DNA from: Raffaelea ambrosiae
Lineage: Eukaryota; Ascomycota; Sordariomycetes; Ophiostomatales; Ophiostomataceae
DNA length: 64,000 nucleotides
Direction of reading: 5' to 3'
Assembly (NCBI GenBank): GCA_002778195.1
Contig: PCDI01000013.1
Span: forward strand, 961,900 to 1,025,899
The notes under the pieces were generated by a model. It was not told the origin of the DNA. It made no database searches and saw only the letters and a list, made by a program, of their open reading frames with translations. Positions 51,258 through 61,909 of this stretch are shown piece by piece; within the stretch, counting starts at the first letter, position 1; each line of letters opens with the position of its first letter. A program made the position numbers and the translations under genes.

Positions 51258-51930
51258 AATTGACTGCTCTGCAGTGAGCAAGTTTTACATCGTCGAAGGC
51301 AACGACAACTACCTTCAAGGGAAAGATATCCAGCTCATTTTCCGGGATGCGAACTCGCGTCGCACTGTTGTCGTCGAAAGGTAGACGATGTTAAAATATT
51401 TCCAGCTTTTAAACCTACGAAGCTGCTTGGGCTATACATGGCAACAGTATCATCAGGGCAGACGAACAGCTCATCGATAAGACGCGCATCACGGAGCAGC
51501 TCACAATTTTCCCCCATCCTCATACTGTGCGCTACTTTGACTGCCGTGTGAAGCGGGCACGTGTGACTGGTCTAGTCTTGGGGAAAGTCTCTCCTTCTGC
51601 ATCAACTGAGAGCAGACGAGCTGGCACATCTCGACAAGGAGAACTTCGTAAAATGTCTTGTAATCGGTGGTAAACCGCTTGCATACACTTAACCTGGCCC
51701 ATAGCGACATCGCCCCCCCCGACAAATTTATGGTTCGAGCAAGCTTCCGGTGCTCATCGACCTCGGCCCGTGCGCCCCCTTTCGGACGCGTGCAGCAGTG
51801 GCAGAAACACCAAGGATGGACGCGGATGACATCGCGTACTCGAACAAGAGAAATGAGTATCACGCGCTGGAGCTTCTGCAGAAGAGGCTAGATGATCCAA
51901 AGAAGCCGAACCGGAAGCGCCCTGTGATAA
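51258..51930 (+). pseudogene. Degenerate protein kinase
   Basis: Kinase-like pieces appear in order but in different frames. HPHTVRYFDCRVKRARVTGL (about 51513-51575) resembles the hinge region. LLLHQLRADELAHLDKENFV follows (about 51592-51650). VNRLHTLNLAHSDIAP (about 51669-51715) has an HSD in the place of the HxD catalytic loop. VLIDLGPCAPF (from 51750) resembles the DFG region but reads DLG. It runs on to KRNEYHALELLQKRLDDPKK (to about 51905). At least three frame changes separate these pieces, and no good splice sites explain them. An upstream piece (SKFYIVEGNDNYLQGKD, from about 51268) may be the decayed N-lobe. The order and spacing match fungal serine/threonine-kinase-like proteins. I take it as a pseudogene; sequencing indels are the alternative. 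Confidence 0.6.
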
Positions 51931-53106
51931 GCTTAATAGGCAGGCATGAACAGCGGCAGCTGAGACGGGAGACAAGGTTTTGTGTGAAGAAGAGAGACGC
52001 GCGTAAGAAGTGCAAATGCATACAGGTATCTTCTACCTATATTAGTACATTTAACTAGCAGCCAGTCATATGGTTACAGGTACTTGAAACATTCGCTCCA
52101 AATAGTATCCTGCCGTGTATTGTGACGGCATTTTGATCCAGTTGGGCTTGGATGGCCGGGGGTTTGGCCTTCCATTGAATCCGAATACTCGATGTGTGTT
52201 GTTGCTAGAAAGTCGTCACGTATGCTTTCGATGGCAGGCTGGCCAATCAGAAGAACCGTGCCTGACGAACGTCATGTGGCAGGTGGGAACACCAAAAGAA
52301 TAAGGCGCACCCGACAATAAGAAGACGCACCCGCCCGCCGGCTGAGGTGTGGTGTCGGATTTTTTTGATTGGCCAGAAAATCTGCCATCAGCAAGGGCGC
52401 TCGGACCACCTCCTCCAGTTTTCTGGAACAAACGTGGTCCAGCATGGGAAGCCGCACCCTTGCGAGGGGCACTAACACCCGCAATCAGTAATACTACTCG
52501 TAAACAACACGGCGAAAATCAACACGGCCACCAGCAAATGAGAAAAATGCGCCGGCCAGAAAATAGGCACTGCCCAAAACAGGATTAGCGCGGCCGGCAT
52601 GGGCTCTTTCTCTTCTTCGATCAGCCATACCGATCTGGCCTCCCTGCTCAGCTTGGGCCGCCTGGTCTGGTGTTCCAACGCCCGCCCAGGAGGAGTCGGC
52701 AAGAGAGCCCAGACTGCGTGAGCAAAAAGAGGATCTGCGGCCCCCGTTTTCCACCGTGTTCCCTTCGCTCTTTCCCTGCTGGTTGCGTGTGTCTCTCCCT
52801 CCTTTCCCTGACCCCGGCTCATTTGTCCGCTGTTGCCTTTTTTTGGCTCCCCTTTTTTTTATTTTTCGAGTTTCCCTTATTTCCCACAGCCGCCCGCTTC
52901 CCTCTTTTAAATCACTCCCCTCTTCCTCGCTCTTCCTTTTCTTCCCCTCTCTCTTCCCTCCTCTCTTCTATTTCTTCCCTCTTACACCATCAAAAAATCA
53001 TCACCACCCACCACTTTTCCATTAAACATTTTCCATTGTCGCGTACCGCGTCAACCCATTTCAACCCTTTACTCATCATCATCAACCTCTTTACCCATTT
53101 ATCAAA
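51931..53106. promoter_or_regulatory. Histone H4 upstream region
   Basis: No gene is seen. Two CCAAT-type boxes face each other: CCAATCA at 52243-52249 and TGATTGG at 52366-52372. Next to the gene (about 52845-52985) is a long C/T tract, typical of strongly expressed fungal genes, then an ACCATCAAAA leader up to the ATG. Confidence 0.5.
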
Positions 53107-53675
53107 ATGACTGGACGTAAGTAATATATAACCTTTTATCCCTGCTCTTCTCGCGTTTGTCGCGTTTTTTTTTTTTACCTGGTGACGCCGGTGATCCGCC
53201 TGCATTTCGGTTCGATCGTGGGCCAGGGGCACCACTCAGCCTTTCCGCCCACGCGTTGTGACATCACCCCACATCAACACCTCAACCCTCAATAACCCTT
53301 TCCATCACAACGCCTTAAAAAACGAACCGATTTTTTTATTCCTTTTCCTATGAATGATGCTAACCATCTCCAGGCGGCAAGGGCGGTAAGGGTCTCGGCA
53401 AGGGTGGCGCCAAGCGTCACCGGAAGATTCTTCGTGACAACATTCAGGGCATCACCAAGCCCGCCATCCGTCGTCTGGCTCGTCGTGGCGGTGTCAAGCG
53501 TATCTCGGCTCTGATCTACGAGGAGACCCGTGGTGTTCTCAAGTCTTTCCTGGAGGGTGTCATCCGTGATGCCGTCACCTACACCGAGCACGCCAAGCGC
53601 AAGACCGTGACCTCGCTCGACGTTGTCTACGCCCTCAAGCGCCAGGGCCGCACCCTGTACGGTTTCGGTGGTTAA
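53107..53675 (+). CDS. H4: Histone H4
   Basis: Two exons, 53107-53116 and 53374-53675, give 103 aa, the exact H4 length. The core is essentially invariant: GRGKGGKGLGKGGAKRHRK, the acetylatable tail lysines, RDNIQGITKPAIRRLARRGG, and the C-terminal ALKRQGRTLYGFGG. The intron (257 nt, branch GATGCTAAC) interrupts codon 4 after only ten coding bases. No histone H3 gene lies next to it, so this is probably a solitary H4 copy rather than the H3-H4 divergent pair found in many fungi. The coding DNA is GC-rich at third positions, as expected for high expression. It converges on TRS20. Confidence 0.99.
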
Positions 53676-54104
53676 ACAAACCAATGCCAAACTGTTGGGA
53701 AAGCAACGGAATGTTTTCGGGTGTCTTTATATGGGTTTCGATACGGGTTTATTCGTGGTATTACGGCAGATCTTCATGATCTTTTGTGTATTGTTTTGAG
53801 GCGTTTTTTGGAGAGGCGTTTTTATGAAGGATTTTTACAAACCAAAGAATAGTAGCAAGTCTCAGCGACGAGGGCAAACACTGCCCGCAACATGGCACTT
53901 GCGTACGAATGAACACAAACAATGACCGACCAAACATTTGCCCATGCCATGCAGTGATTGCCTATGCATTTTGTCATCTTATGCCAGGTACTGAGCCTGA
54001 ATAGAAGATGCTCGCGAGCAGGACAAAAACAAGATTAAACATTGTGGTTCTGATTTATTCACTGATTTGCTCTGGTATCTCATTTGCTTCTTCGTCCTTC
54101 TATG
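53676..54104. other. Convergent intergenic region (H4 / TRS20)
   Basis: This should contain the two 3' untranslated regions. I see no gene here. Confidence 0.6.
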
Positions 54105-54747
54105 TTATAAGTATTTCTTGCCCGCAGCGGCCACTCTGGCCCGGAAGATGGGACTCTTGATCTCCATGTTGGTCTTGTAGAAGGGGCTCATGATGGTTTT
54201 GACGTAGTTCTCGTAAACCTCGATGAAGAAGTTCTTGATGGCTTCCTCGGTGGCGGCGCTGGTGGGGTTGGCGCCGACAGCGGCGGAGGCGCGTGACGAG
54301 ACGGCAGCCGACGCACCCGTGCTGTTGCTGCCTAGGCTGAGGGAGCTGTTGTTGAGGCCGGGAGCGTAGGCGCCGGCGGCTGAGACGGGTTGGTGGAGGA
54401 GGAGGAACTTTGCGTTGGCGCCGGTGACGAAGCAGGAGACGTGGTTTTGGAAGAATCTGTCGACACACTTGAGGTACCTGTTGCGGTTAGCGAGCAAGCG
54501 CGAGCGAAGCGAGGAAAGACAAAGAGGAAAAGATGAGCGAGCGAAGAGAGGACTGAATCTACATTTGGCCGTTCCCCCATTGGACTTCTTCGACGACATC
54601 GAGGCTGCTGTGGACGATGAATTGGTTCAGGTGCCGGGCCTGTTCGGGGAAATGGGCCTGGCCATCGCCGCCCTGCTTGGAGGTGCCGAACTCGTACTCG
54701 AAGAGGGGGTTGTCCTGGGTGCCGACGATGGCAAAGTAGTAGGACAT
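54105..54747 (-). CDS. TRS20: TRAPP complex subunit Trs20 (sedlin)
   Basis: Two exons, 54747-54563 and 54477-54105, give 185 aa. Trs20/TRAPPC2 is a longin-fold subunit of the TRAPP tethering complexes, acting in ER-to-Golgi traffic and autophagy. The start MSYYFAIVGTQDNPLFEYEF is diagnostic. HLNQFIVHSSLDVVEE follows, then (after the intron) YLKCVDRFFQNHVSCFVTG and the C-terminal FYKTNMEIKSPIFRARV. A Ser/Ala-rich insert at residues ~105-135 makes the protein longer than the usual ~140-175 aa. The intron has a GTAGAT donor and branch GCTAAC; its junction rebuilds GQMYLKCVD. In-frame ATGs upstream are ignored because the family N-terminus begins at 54747. Confidence 0.96.
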
Positions 54748-55239
54748 TTGGGAAAGAGGGAGGAGGAAGCGGAGGGAAGGGTTCTCCTCCTGGGGTGTTG
54801 GATAGTTGGAAAGAGAAGGGGGGTGGTGGGACAGGCCGAGAGGATGCGCTCTTCTGCGCAACGTCGGGGATGGTCAGAACGAAGTTCGTGGCCTTCAAGT
54901 CGTCAAGCGCAGGTCAACTGTGCATTCTCAGCCCAAAATCTATCGTCGGTTGAGTCGCGGGTTCGTCGCCTGGGGGGTGGTCGTCTTGATCGTACCGGTA
55001 CGGTGGTCTCTGGGTCGGAGTGGTGAGGCTTCGCGTCATTGGCGTACCAGTCCCTGAAATATAATCACGTGATATATATTCCACCTCCCACCACATGCTG
55101 GGCGAGAAGCATGAAAAATGGGTGGTCAAAATCAGAATAGCTGCAATGGGAGATTATCGGATTTCTATACAAAAAAGATATATACGATTGAGTCGTGTAT
55201 GCCTAGTTCGGCTTTTCATGTGTCCCAGCCTGTCTGTTC
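54748..55239. other. Upstream region of TRS20
   Basis: No gene is recognised. The sequence ends at the SRPK-like relic. Confidence 0.5.
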
Positions 55240-55865
55240 CGCGGTCCGTTTGTCCTTGTCCAACTCAACTCTGGTGCTTCGCTTTTCTGGCTCCCTCTAG
55301 CATCTTGTCCATTATTCAGAGGAACCGCTCCCCATCCTCGCCTTCTATTTTTTTCTTTCTTTTCTCCTCGAGCTGAGTGATTCTGGCTACTATGAGATAG
55401 CGTGTATATTTGCCCGTGTCAGAAAAGAACTTGTGGTTCAAGACACCTCCCATCAGCAAACTTAGTAGTGGGGAGACTAAAGAGACTCGTCATTTCTGCA
55501 AGGTGCGTGTGTTTCCGGTATTCGCCAAATTCGGGATCAATGCCCGTGAGCAAGTGAATGCCTTTTGAAACCATCCCATGGATTCTTTACCGTCAATAGT
55601 GTGAGGGTCCGAATGGAAGGACACTGCAATATCTTACCATGCAGCCCATATTCCAAATATCCACGCTGCTCGTCCACAAAACCTCCAAGACTACCTCAGA
55701 AAAGCAGTATTAAGCATCGATGTCTGTAGAACCAGCACAGAATCAGCTCTTTGTCGACCTTCTGCTCAACGGGTATGGACATGGAGCTCGCGTTCGAGAA
55801 GTCCAGGGTCTTCCGCAACCGGCCAAAGGCCAGAAATGAGCGAATGCCTCGACACAGAAACATTA
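55240..55865 (-). pseudogene. Degenerate SR-protein-kinase-like gene
   Basis: The minus strand carries fragments of the C-lobe of an SRPK-type kinase. EVVLEVLWTSSVDIWNMGCM (about 55692-55635) matches the region after the APE motif. HLLTGIDPEFGEYRKHTHLA then EMTSLFSLPTTKF (about 55557-55460) matches the SRPK HLxEMxxLLGPPP region. IEGEDGERFL, then a stop codon, then IMDKMLEGARKAK (about 55345-55280) matches the last kinase helices. Stop codons and frame changes interrupt all pieces, and key residues of the N-lobe are not visible. The order agrees with SRPKs, so I call a kinase relic. The upstream end is uncertain. Confidence 0.62.
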
Positions 55866-56144
55866 CGGTGAGTACATAAATTACTGAAAGACTAACTTGA
55901 ATAGCTAGACTTCCAGTAAAGCAGTTTCCATGAAACTCATACTTTTTGCACCCAGTTTACTAGCAAAAGGGTTGTCCATCTTAAATTGATTGTACAAGGC
56001 TGCGTTGTGTCGATTCGCAACATGATTGGCTGCTTTTAACACCCCACTTTTACTGCCTCTATCCTGGAGCGTCAAAAAAATCACGAAAACACTCTATCCG
56101 CTGTTCCTACCCCAGTCCATACAACTCATCACGCCAATTCCACC
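55866..56144. other. Upstream region of MRPL31
   Basis: No gene seen. A CCAAT-type box in reverse (TGATTGGC, 56024-56031) lies about 115 bp before the MRPL31 start. Confidence 0.4.
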
Positions 56145-56605
56145 ATGTTTGGCCTCGGTCCGTTTCGCGCGACCGCCTCACTGAGCGGTGGTCTCCTATG
56201 GTAAGACGATATCGATGCTCCTGCGAAGTAATTCCCCTCGCTGACGACGTCCCAACAGGAAAAACCCGTGGAGACTGTCCAAGTTCCAGAAGTATCGGCA
56301 ACGCCTCCGACTGCGCGCCGTTGATTCCGTCATTGCCACACTCGACACCGCTCTGGCAAAGAAGGGCGAAACCGTGGCCGTGGTTGAGCGGTGGAAGGCA
56401 GAGATGCCCAAGGAGGAGGAGATGCTGCCGCGCGACAAGTACACCATGTTCGACCGCAAAGTGAAACGGTACCGGAAAAGCATTCACAGTATGTTTTGCA
56501 ACTCTAGCCCGGAGACATGAAGCCAAGGCTGCGGAAGCTAACAAGGCAACAGAGCTCCCGAAGTGGACACGTTTATCGCAGAGAGTCAACCCGCCAGGTT
56601 ACTAA
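56145..56605 (+). CDS. MRPL31: Mitochondrial large-subunit ribosomal protein mL60 (MRPL31)
   Basis: Three exons, 56145-56200, 56259-56488 and 56553-56605, give 112 aa. The protein is a small basic component of the mitochondrial 54S subunit, made in the cytosol and imported. Family sequence is clear: MFGLGPFRATASLSGGLLWK, then NPWRLSKFQKYRQRLRLRAV and PKEEEMLPRDKYTMFDRK. The C-terminus is KLPKWTRLSQRVNPPGY. Introns of 58 and 64 nt use GTAAGA and GTATGT donors; the second has branch GCTAAC. The length equals that of fungal homologs. It converges on CBC2. Confidence 0.93.
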
Positions 56606-56948
56606 AGAAACGAAAACCACCAAACACGACGACACATCTCCATCTTCTGGATTGTGGAAGGGCTGCCACGATTCGCTTGTATTGATACGAAGGATCTTTT
56701 GTACATAGAAAAACAACCCGATTACGGAGAGAGCGTGAAAGGCGAATGGTCTGGATTGGCCATAGAGTGTATATTTTCTGAAGAATAAAAAAAAAAGAGC
56801 AAAATCAAGAGGCATAAAAAAAACCAAAAAATCAGTCAGTCAATAAGAAAACACCTGCATAGACCCGTGGCATGAAAAGAAGAACTCCAGACCCTCCCTA
56901 CTTTTTTTTGTTGCTTCCGTACTATACCATTGCACCAACCGTAAACTG

Positions 56949-56982
<34 letters not shown>

Positions 56983-56985
56983 CTT
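56606..56985. other. Convergent intergenic region with a (CT)n tract (MRPL31 / CBC2)
   Basis: No gene is seen. A perfect CT microsatellite of about fifteen units at 56951-56979 ends a few bases beyond the CBC2 stop codon (56986-56988), so it lies in the CBC2 3' untranslated region, where the RNA would read (GA)n. Confidence 0.7.
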
Positions 56986-57728
56986 TCATCCAATCATGCT
57001 GTCATCGCCGTCTTCGCCGCCTCGTCGTATGCGCTCACGGTCCCGATTCCGCTCCCGCTCCCGTTCGTGCTGGTCACGGCGTTCGCGTTCGCGCTCCTGC
57101 TCCAACAACAGAGCGCGGCCCAGGCCTCCACGTCCCTCGTCAAAGTCGTCGCGGTACTCGTCACGCACTTGACCACCCGACTTGCCGCGGCCGTACTGGC
57201 GGCCCTCCTCGAAGCCTGGGTCCAGGTCGGTGCGGATGATGCGCTCGTCCAGCTTGGTGCCGCCAATATACTTCATGCAGTCGAGAGCATCCTGGTGGGT
57301 GTAGTACTCGACGAAGCAGAAGCCGCAGGGTGTCTTGTTGAAGCGGTCGAGGCCCATGATGAGGCGCTTGATCTCGCCGCACTTGCAAAACAGTTCGTAG
57401 ACCTGTTCCTCGGTTGTGTAGAAAGACCTGGGAGAGTGTGGGAAAAGAGTATGATCAGTAAGAGCACGTAAGATACATTCAGGGAGAGTGGCGAGCGCGC
57501 CTGTCGTACAGATTTCCAACGTAGAGTGTCGTCGCATCCTTCAACGGATCTTCCTGTGGCTCCTCCTCTTCGCGGTGGTGGTCCCGTCTCCGTTTCTGGT
57601 GAGGTGTGAGCAAGACCGAATAAACAGAGAGAGAAAGAGAGAGGGGGGAGGAGACGTATACAAACCTTGTTATTAAAATAGGCACTTGGCCTGTCGAGCC
57701 GGTCGACGGTACTCCTCTGTGGATACAT
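56986..57728 (-). CDS. CBC2: Nuclear cap-binding protein subunit 2 (CBP20)
   Basis: Three exons, 57728-57666, 57595-57510 and 57427-56986, give 196 aa. CBP20 binds the m7G cap of RNA polymerase II transcripts together with CBP80, in splicing, export and decay. The N-terminus TVDRLDRPSAYF is a family signature. The RRM spans about residues 40-118, with RNP2 (TLYVGNL) and RNP1 (CGFCFVEYY), and IIRTDLDPGFEEGRQYGRGK follows. The C-terminal tail is a long Arg/Glu/Asp-rich, low-complexity stretch (RERERRDQHERERERNRDRE). Introns are 70 and 82 nt; the donors GTTTGT and GTACGA are slightly weak but rebuild the RRM precisely. The gene is divergent from NUP82. Confidence 0.97.
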
Positions 57729-58252
57729 GGTGATGTGACTGTGGTTGCGCGCGCAGTCCAAGAGGTTTCGAGAAGAGGCAAGCCAAAAGATGCGTTTTGC
57801 TGTTTTGGCAGCCAGTGATGGAGGATAGGCGTGCCATTTTCGCTGCAAAGTGTGGCTGGTGAAATGGAGCTTGGGCCACATTTTTGGGGGAGCCGCCGCG
57901 CTCATCGTACCAGGAACGACGCGCCCCTAGCAAAAAAAAAAAGGGACCAAAGCGCCCTGCCGCCCAAAAATAAAGGGTCCTTGTGAACTTCTACCCAAGA
58001 CCTGCTCGATCTGCTGTCGCCGCGCCAGCTCTGTCATCGAAAAGCTCTTTTCAACAGCTAGACAAGAATGAGTATTTTTAATCTATAATCGCATCCCAAC
58101 AAGAAATACAGTGTTTGCGCCAACGAAGAGAGAAAGCAACGTTCTCTTGCCAGGGTTTTTTCTTTTTTTTTTTCTTTTTTGATTGTCCTTGTTTGGTACC
58201 GACCACTCTTTCTTGCTGCACTCTCTCCTGGTCAGAGGACACAGCCGCCGAC
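57729..58252. promoter_or_regulatory. Divergent promoter region (CBC2 / NUP82)
   Basis: About 520 bp separate the two start codons. No gene is seen. A T-rich tract at 58157-58182 lies upstream of the NUP82 ATG. Confidence 0.5.
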
Positions 58253-61179
58253 ATGCCCAAGGTCAGGGCGTTCACGCCAGCATGGCTGTCGTCTGAGTTT
58301 CCAGATGGCCGCGACCTCTTCTCGCCGTCAGTGGCACCGAAAGCCGCTGCCTTCTCAGCATCCACGGCCAATCCTCGATCCTCTGTCTATGCCAGCGGCA
58401 AGAAGGCTTCACCACGCACGCCAGGGCCACGAAAGACGATTGCGCGGCGCGGGACGGAGGTGTTTGTTGCCAATGGAAAGGAGATCCGGTGGTCGGACCT
58501 GGTCACCATGAAGAGTGCGTGGGAGGCCAAGCACGAGGGCGGCGCGAGTTTCAGCACAACACCTGCGCGGCCTGTTTACAGAGTACGTCGTCCTGCCTCT
58601 TCCTCTCGTTTGCCTGTATTCCTCGCCCCATGCTCCGTGCTCACGCTTTCTTTCGCCTGCAGATTCTCAAGCCTCCAGTGGCCGATGACATTCGCCAGCT
58701 CGTCGTGTCGCCACAAGCCAACTACATGGCCATCCTGACGACCCATACCGTCCACATCTGCGTCCTCCCCGATCCATCACATCTCGTGGCCACCGACAAC
58801 GCGGACGTACCCCTCAAGACACGATACTTCACCCTCGGACCCACCACCCATGTCACGACACGCGCGCCCGTGGTCTCCGCGTTGTGGCATCCGCTGGGGG
58901 TTAACGGCTCCGCGCTGGTCACAGCCACGAGGGATGCTGTCGTCCGGCTCTGGGAGATCTCGCCTCTGGACCGGTGGTCCTTTGACTCGGCCTCGCTTTC
59001 CATTGATATCAAGAAGCTTGCCGACGGTACCTCTCTCGACCAGGACTTTGGTGCCTCAGTCAACACCAACACCAGCTATTCCCCCGACCTCTTCGACATG
59101 GAAGTGGCCGCCGCGTCGTTCGGGCCCCGGAGCTCTGGCGGCTGGTCCTCCATGACGCTGTGGCTGGCCATGGTGGGCGGTGACATCTACGCACTCTGCC
59201 CGCTGCTCCCCAAGCGCTGGGCACCACCGCCAACCCTCATTCCGTCGCTCTCTGTCGCCATCGTGTCCAACGTCGCCGCTATCGAAGACGACCCGAACGT
59301 GTCGGCACGAGAGAAGCAGCTGGCACGGCAACAGCTTGAGTGGATGTCTCAACTCGACAACCAAGAGCCGACATTCGTGGACCCGCCTGCATCGGCAGGC
59401 TACGAACCTCCGGCAGAGATCTATATGCGGCCTTCATACCCCAGCATTGTTCCGCGGCTGCAGGGACCGTTCGAGCTCGACCTGGAGGACGACGAGGATG
59501 CTGACAAGGAGGGCGAGCTGTGCGACATCTATATCATCGGCGAGAAGGTCGACCCCGCGTTCCTTCTAGGCAGCGAGGATGACGGCGGCGAGCTAGCTTA
59601 CCGGGCCATGCTTGACGATGCCGACCAAGAGGGTCTATCGCTGCCCATTCTCTGTCTCATTACGACGAATGGAAAACTTCGAATTTGCCTGGACCTCGTT
59701 GGTGTCGAGGCACAGTGGCTGCCACAGCGGAACAAGAGCAGCCTTGTCAGCAGCCGGAACTCTGTGTTGAGTGCAGATTATCCTACGTCGCGACCACTGT
59801 TGACGTTCCAGATCATCGATCTTGTCCGAGAAGCGGAGCAACAGCCCGACGGCTGGTCGACGATCAGCCCAGATGTGACTTCGCGGTACTCCTTCTTTGT
59901 GACCCATCCCGGCGGCATCACCAACATCTCGCTCTCGTCCTGGGTGTTCCGCCTCGAGCAAGAGCTGCAAGAGAGTGCCGACACCGGCGCAGACTTTCGC
60001 CTGAAACAACTTGTGACGGGTGAGAATACGGTTCGGCAACGCGTCTACACACACACACGAGATGAGCCGCTCGCCACGTCCATTGTCATGCGTGATCCTG
60101 ACCTGGGCTATCTCCTGCTCTCGGCCACCGACCATTCGCCTGTGGCGATCAGCTTTGAATTGCCCGAGGGCGAGGACCTGGGCTCCACGTTCCGGTCCAC
60201 GTTCCGGTCCACGACCCGGTCCACCCCCGAAGAGGAGGAAGAGGAGAAGGCCGTTCTGGCGCTCGACTTCTGGAAGGCCCGACCTGCTTTTGAGATTCCT
60301 CCGAATCTGCTGGTCCACTCGGAATTGTCGCAGGCCAAGAACATGCTCTTTTCCAGCCGGTACCAGATGCTGCAGCACCAGCAGGTGAAGCTGTCACCGG
60401 CCACGCTGGACATTTTCGCCAACACGCACAAGCTCGTGGGCAAGGAGACCGGCCGCCTGGTGCAGGGCGTTGCCGAGGTGTTCACCAAGCTGGAAGACCT
60501 GCCGACTGAGCTGCACGAACAGATCGAGTCGGCCAACCAGCTCAAGAACCGGATCGACATGATTGCCGGCAACGACCTCGGCGACGAGGCAGGCGGCGAG
60601 AGCCAGAACGCAAACACGGACGACGCGCGACTGCGCCAGCGGCTGCAGGCGGCCGAGAAGCGGCAAAAGGACCTGGCCGAGCGGATGGAGAAACTGCGGC
60701 GGACGTTCCACCGCGCGTCGGCGCGGCCGCTCAGCGACAAGGAGCGCTCGTGGTCGCAAGAGGTGCGGGCGCTAGAGACGAGCCTCGACAAGATCCAGCC
60801 AGGGTCCGCCGCCGCCGCCGCCACCACCACGGATGACGTGGTTACGCCAGCAGCCGCAGCAACAACAACAACAAGAGCCGCGTCAATCAAAGACACCGGC
60901 CTTCGGGTGAAGCAGGTTAGAGGCCTGTGGGAGGATCTGTCGGCCGAGGCGGAGGTCCTGCTGCAAAAGGAGAAGGCGCATGCCGCAGTGGTAAGCGAGG
61001 CAGCATCGACGGGCAGCAGAGCAAGCACGCCGCCGTCGACGTCGGCAGGTCCGCAGTCCGTCAAGGTCCCGGCCGAGGTGCGCAAGGCCAAAATGGCCCA
61101 GGTCACGAAGCTGCTGGAAAGAGAAACGGCTATGGTGGAAGCGGTCACGGAGCGTCTGGAGCGGCTGGGGATGGTATAG
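58253..61179 (+). CDS. NUP82: Nucleoporin Nup82
   Basis: Two exons, 58253-58582 and 58663-61179, encode 948 aa. Nup82 is a cytoplasmic-side scaffold of the nuclear pore (Nup82/Nup159/Nsp1 module), needed for mRNA export. An N-terminal beta-propeller covers about residues 80-600. It includes the family-like stretches ILKPPVADDIRQLVVSPQ, ALWHPLGVNGSALVTATRD and VVRLWEISPLDRWSF. The C-terminal third is coiled coil (about 700-800 and 850-945: LRQRLQAAEKRQKDLAERME, VTKLLERETAMVEAVTERL), separated by an Ala/Thr-rich linker. A small in-frame repeat of STFR lies at about 60183-60227. The start at 58253 gives the plausible N-terminus MPKVRAFTPAW; an upstream non-ATG extension is ignored. The intron is 80 nt (GTACGT donor, CAG acceptor). 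Confidence 0.93.
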
Positions 61180-61479
61180 TTGGGGGTGGCATGGCGGGGA
61201 TGGCATGCATGAGAAGCGAGGGTTTGTAAAAATGACAGGAAACAAAAAAAAAGAAAGATACCTTGCATTACAGGAGAAGGGAGCTTTTGATCAGTCTGGG
61301 GTTTTATTTGGCATTGTGGTGGATTGTTTTTTTATCTGTGTATGTATGGCCGGGCAATTGTAACAGTACGGATTTTCTTCGCTGGTCTTCGCTTCCGTCG
61401 TTTGATATTTTTGGTAATCTTGGTATGATTTGAAAGCAAAGAAACGCAAACTCAGCATTGCACTCATCACGCATAAAAA
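61180..61479. other. Region downstream of NUP82
   Basis: This probably holds the NUP82 3' end. On the minus strand an open frame continues from the coding-like relic down to a stop at 61291-61293, but that tail looks non-coding. Confidence 0.4.
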
Positions 61480-61909
61480 CGGCTTCTGGTCATTGAGCTT
61501 GTTTTTGTAGGCCAGTGCCCGGTCGCTGCTGGCCAGCTGCTCCCGGATCGTGCTGGCTTCAGCATCCGTCGGGATGCCCAGTGCCTGGCTGAAGGCAGAG
61601 AGGTAGGCCCCGTTCGCATCTCGTGATGGCGCACGAGTCGAGGGCGGTTGTAGCGCCTGTCTGGTCGAGTTTCCAAAGCGGCAATCCTTGCATCTTCAGA
61701 AGCTTCAAAATGGTTGACGAGCACGTAGGAAACCTGCTCCACGCGGCGCTTCTCTGCCGCTGTCGGTGGATGTATTTGCAGAGAGAAGTCCAGGATGTCT
61801 TCTTGGAGACGCCTGGTCTGTGTGAGAAGAGCCGCTCATCCTGGGGGCTAAAGAAAAGGTGGGAGGGAAGTGGCAAGTCGTAGCCTTGCAGAACGACGTT
61901 GTTTTGCAG
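61480..61909 (-). pseudogene. Coding-like stretch broken across three frames
   Basis: Protein-like pieces occur on the minus strand in all three frames. LQNNVVLQGYDLPLPSHLFF continuing to SPQDERLF reads from 61909 to about 61825. RRLQEDILDFSLQIHPPTAA continuing to EKRRVEQVSYVLVNHFEASE follows (about 61815-61695). DANGAYLSAFSQALGIPTDA, then EASTIREQLASSDRALAYKN, reads from 61620 to about 61500. The first frame change occurs within a few bases, too close for an intron; the second could hide one, but the splice sites are poor. No family is recognised with confidence. The middle piece faintly resembles the segment before the nucleotidyltransferase core of Trf4-type poly(A) polymerases, which I regard as unproven. 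A pseudogene is the likeliest reading; base-call indels in a real gene are the alternative. Confidence 0.45.
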
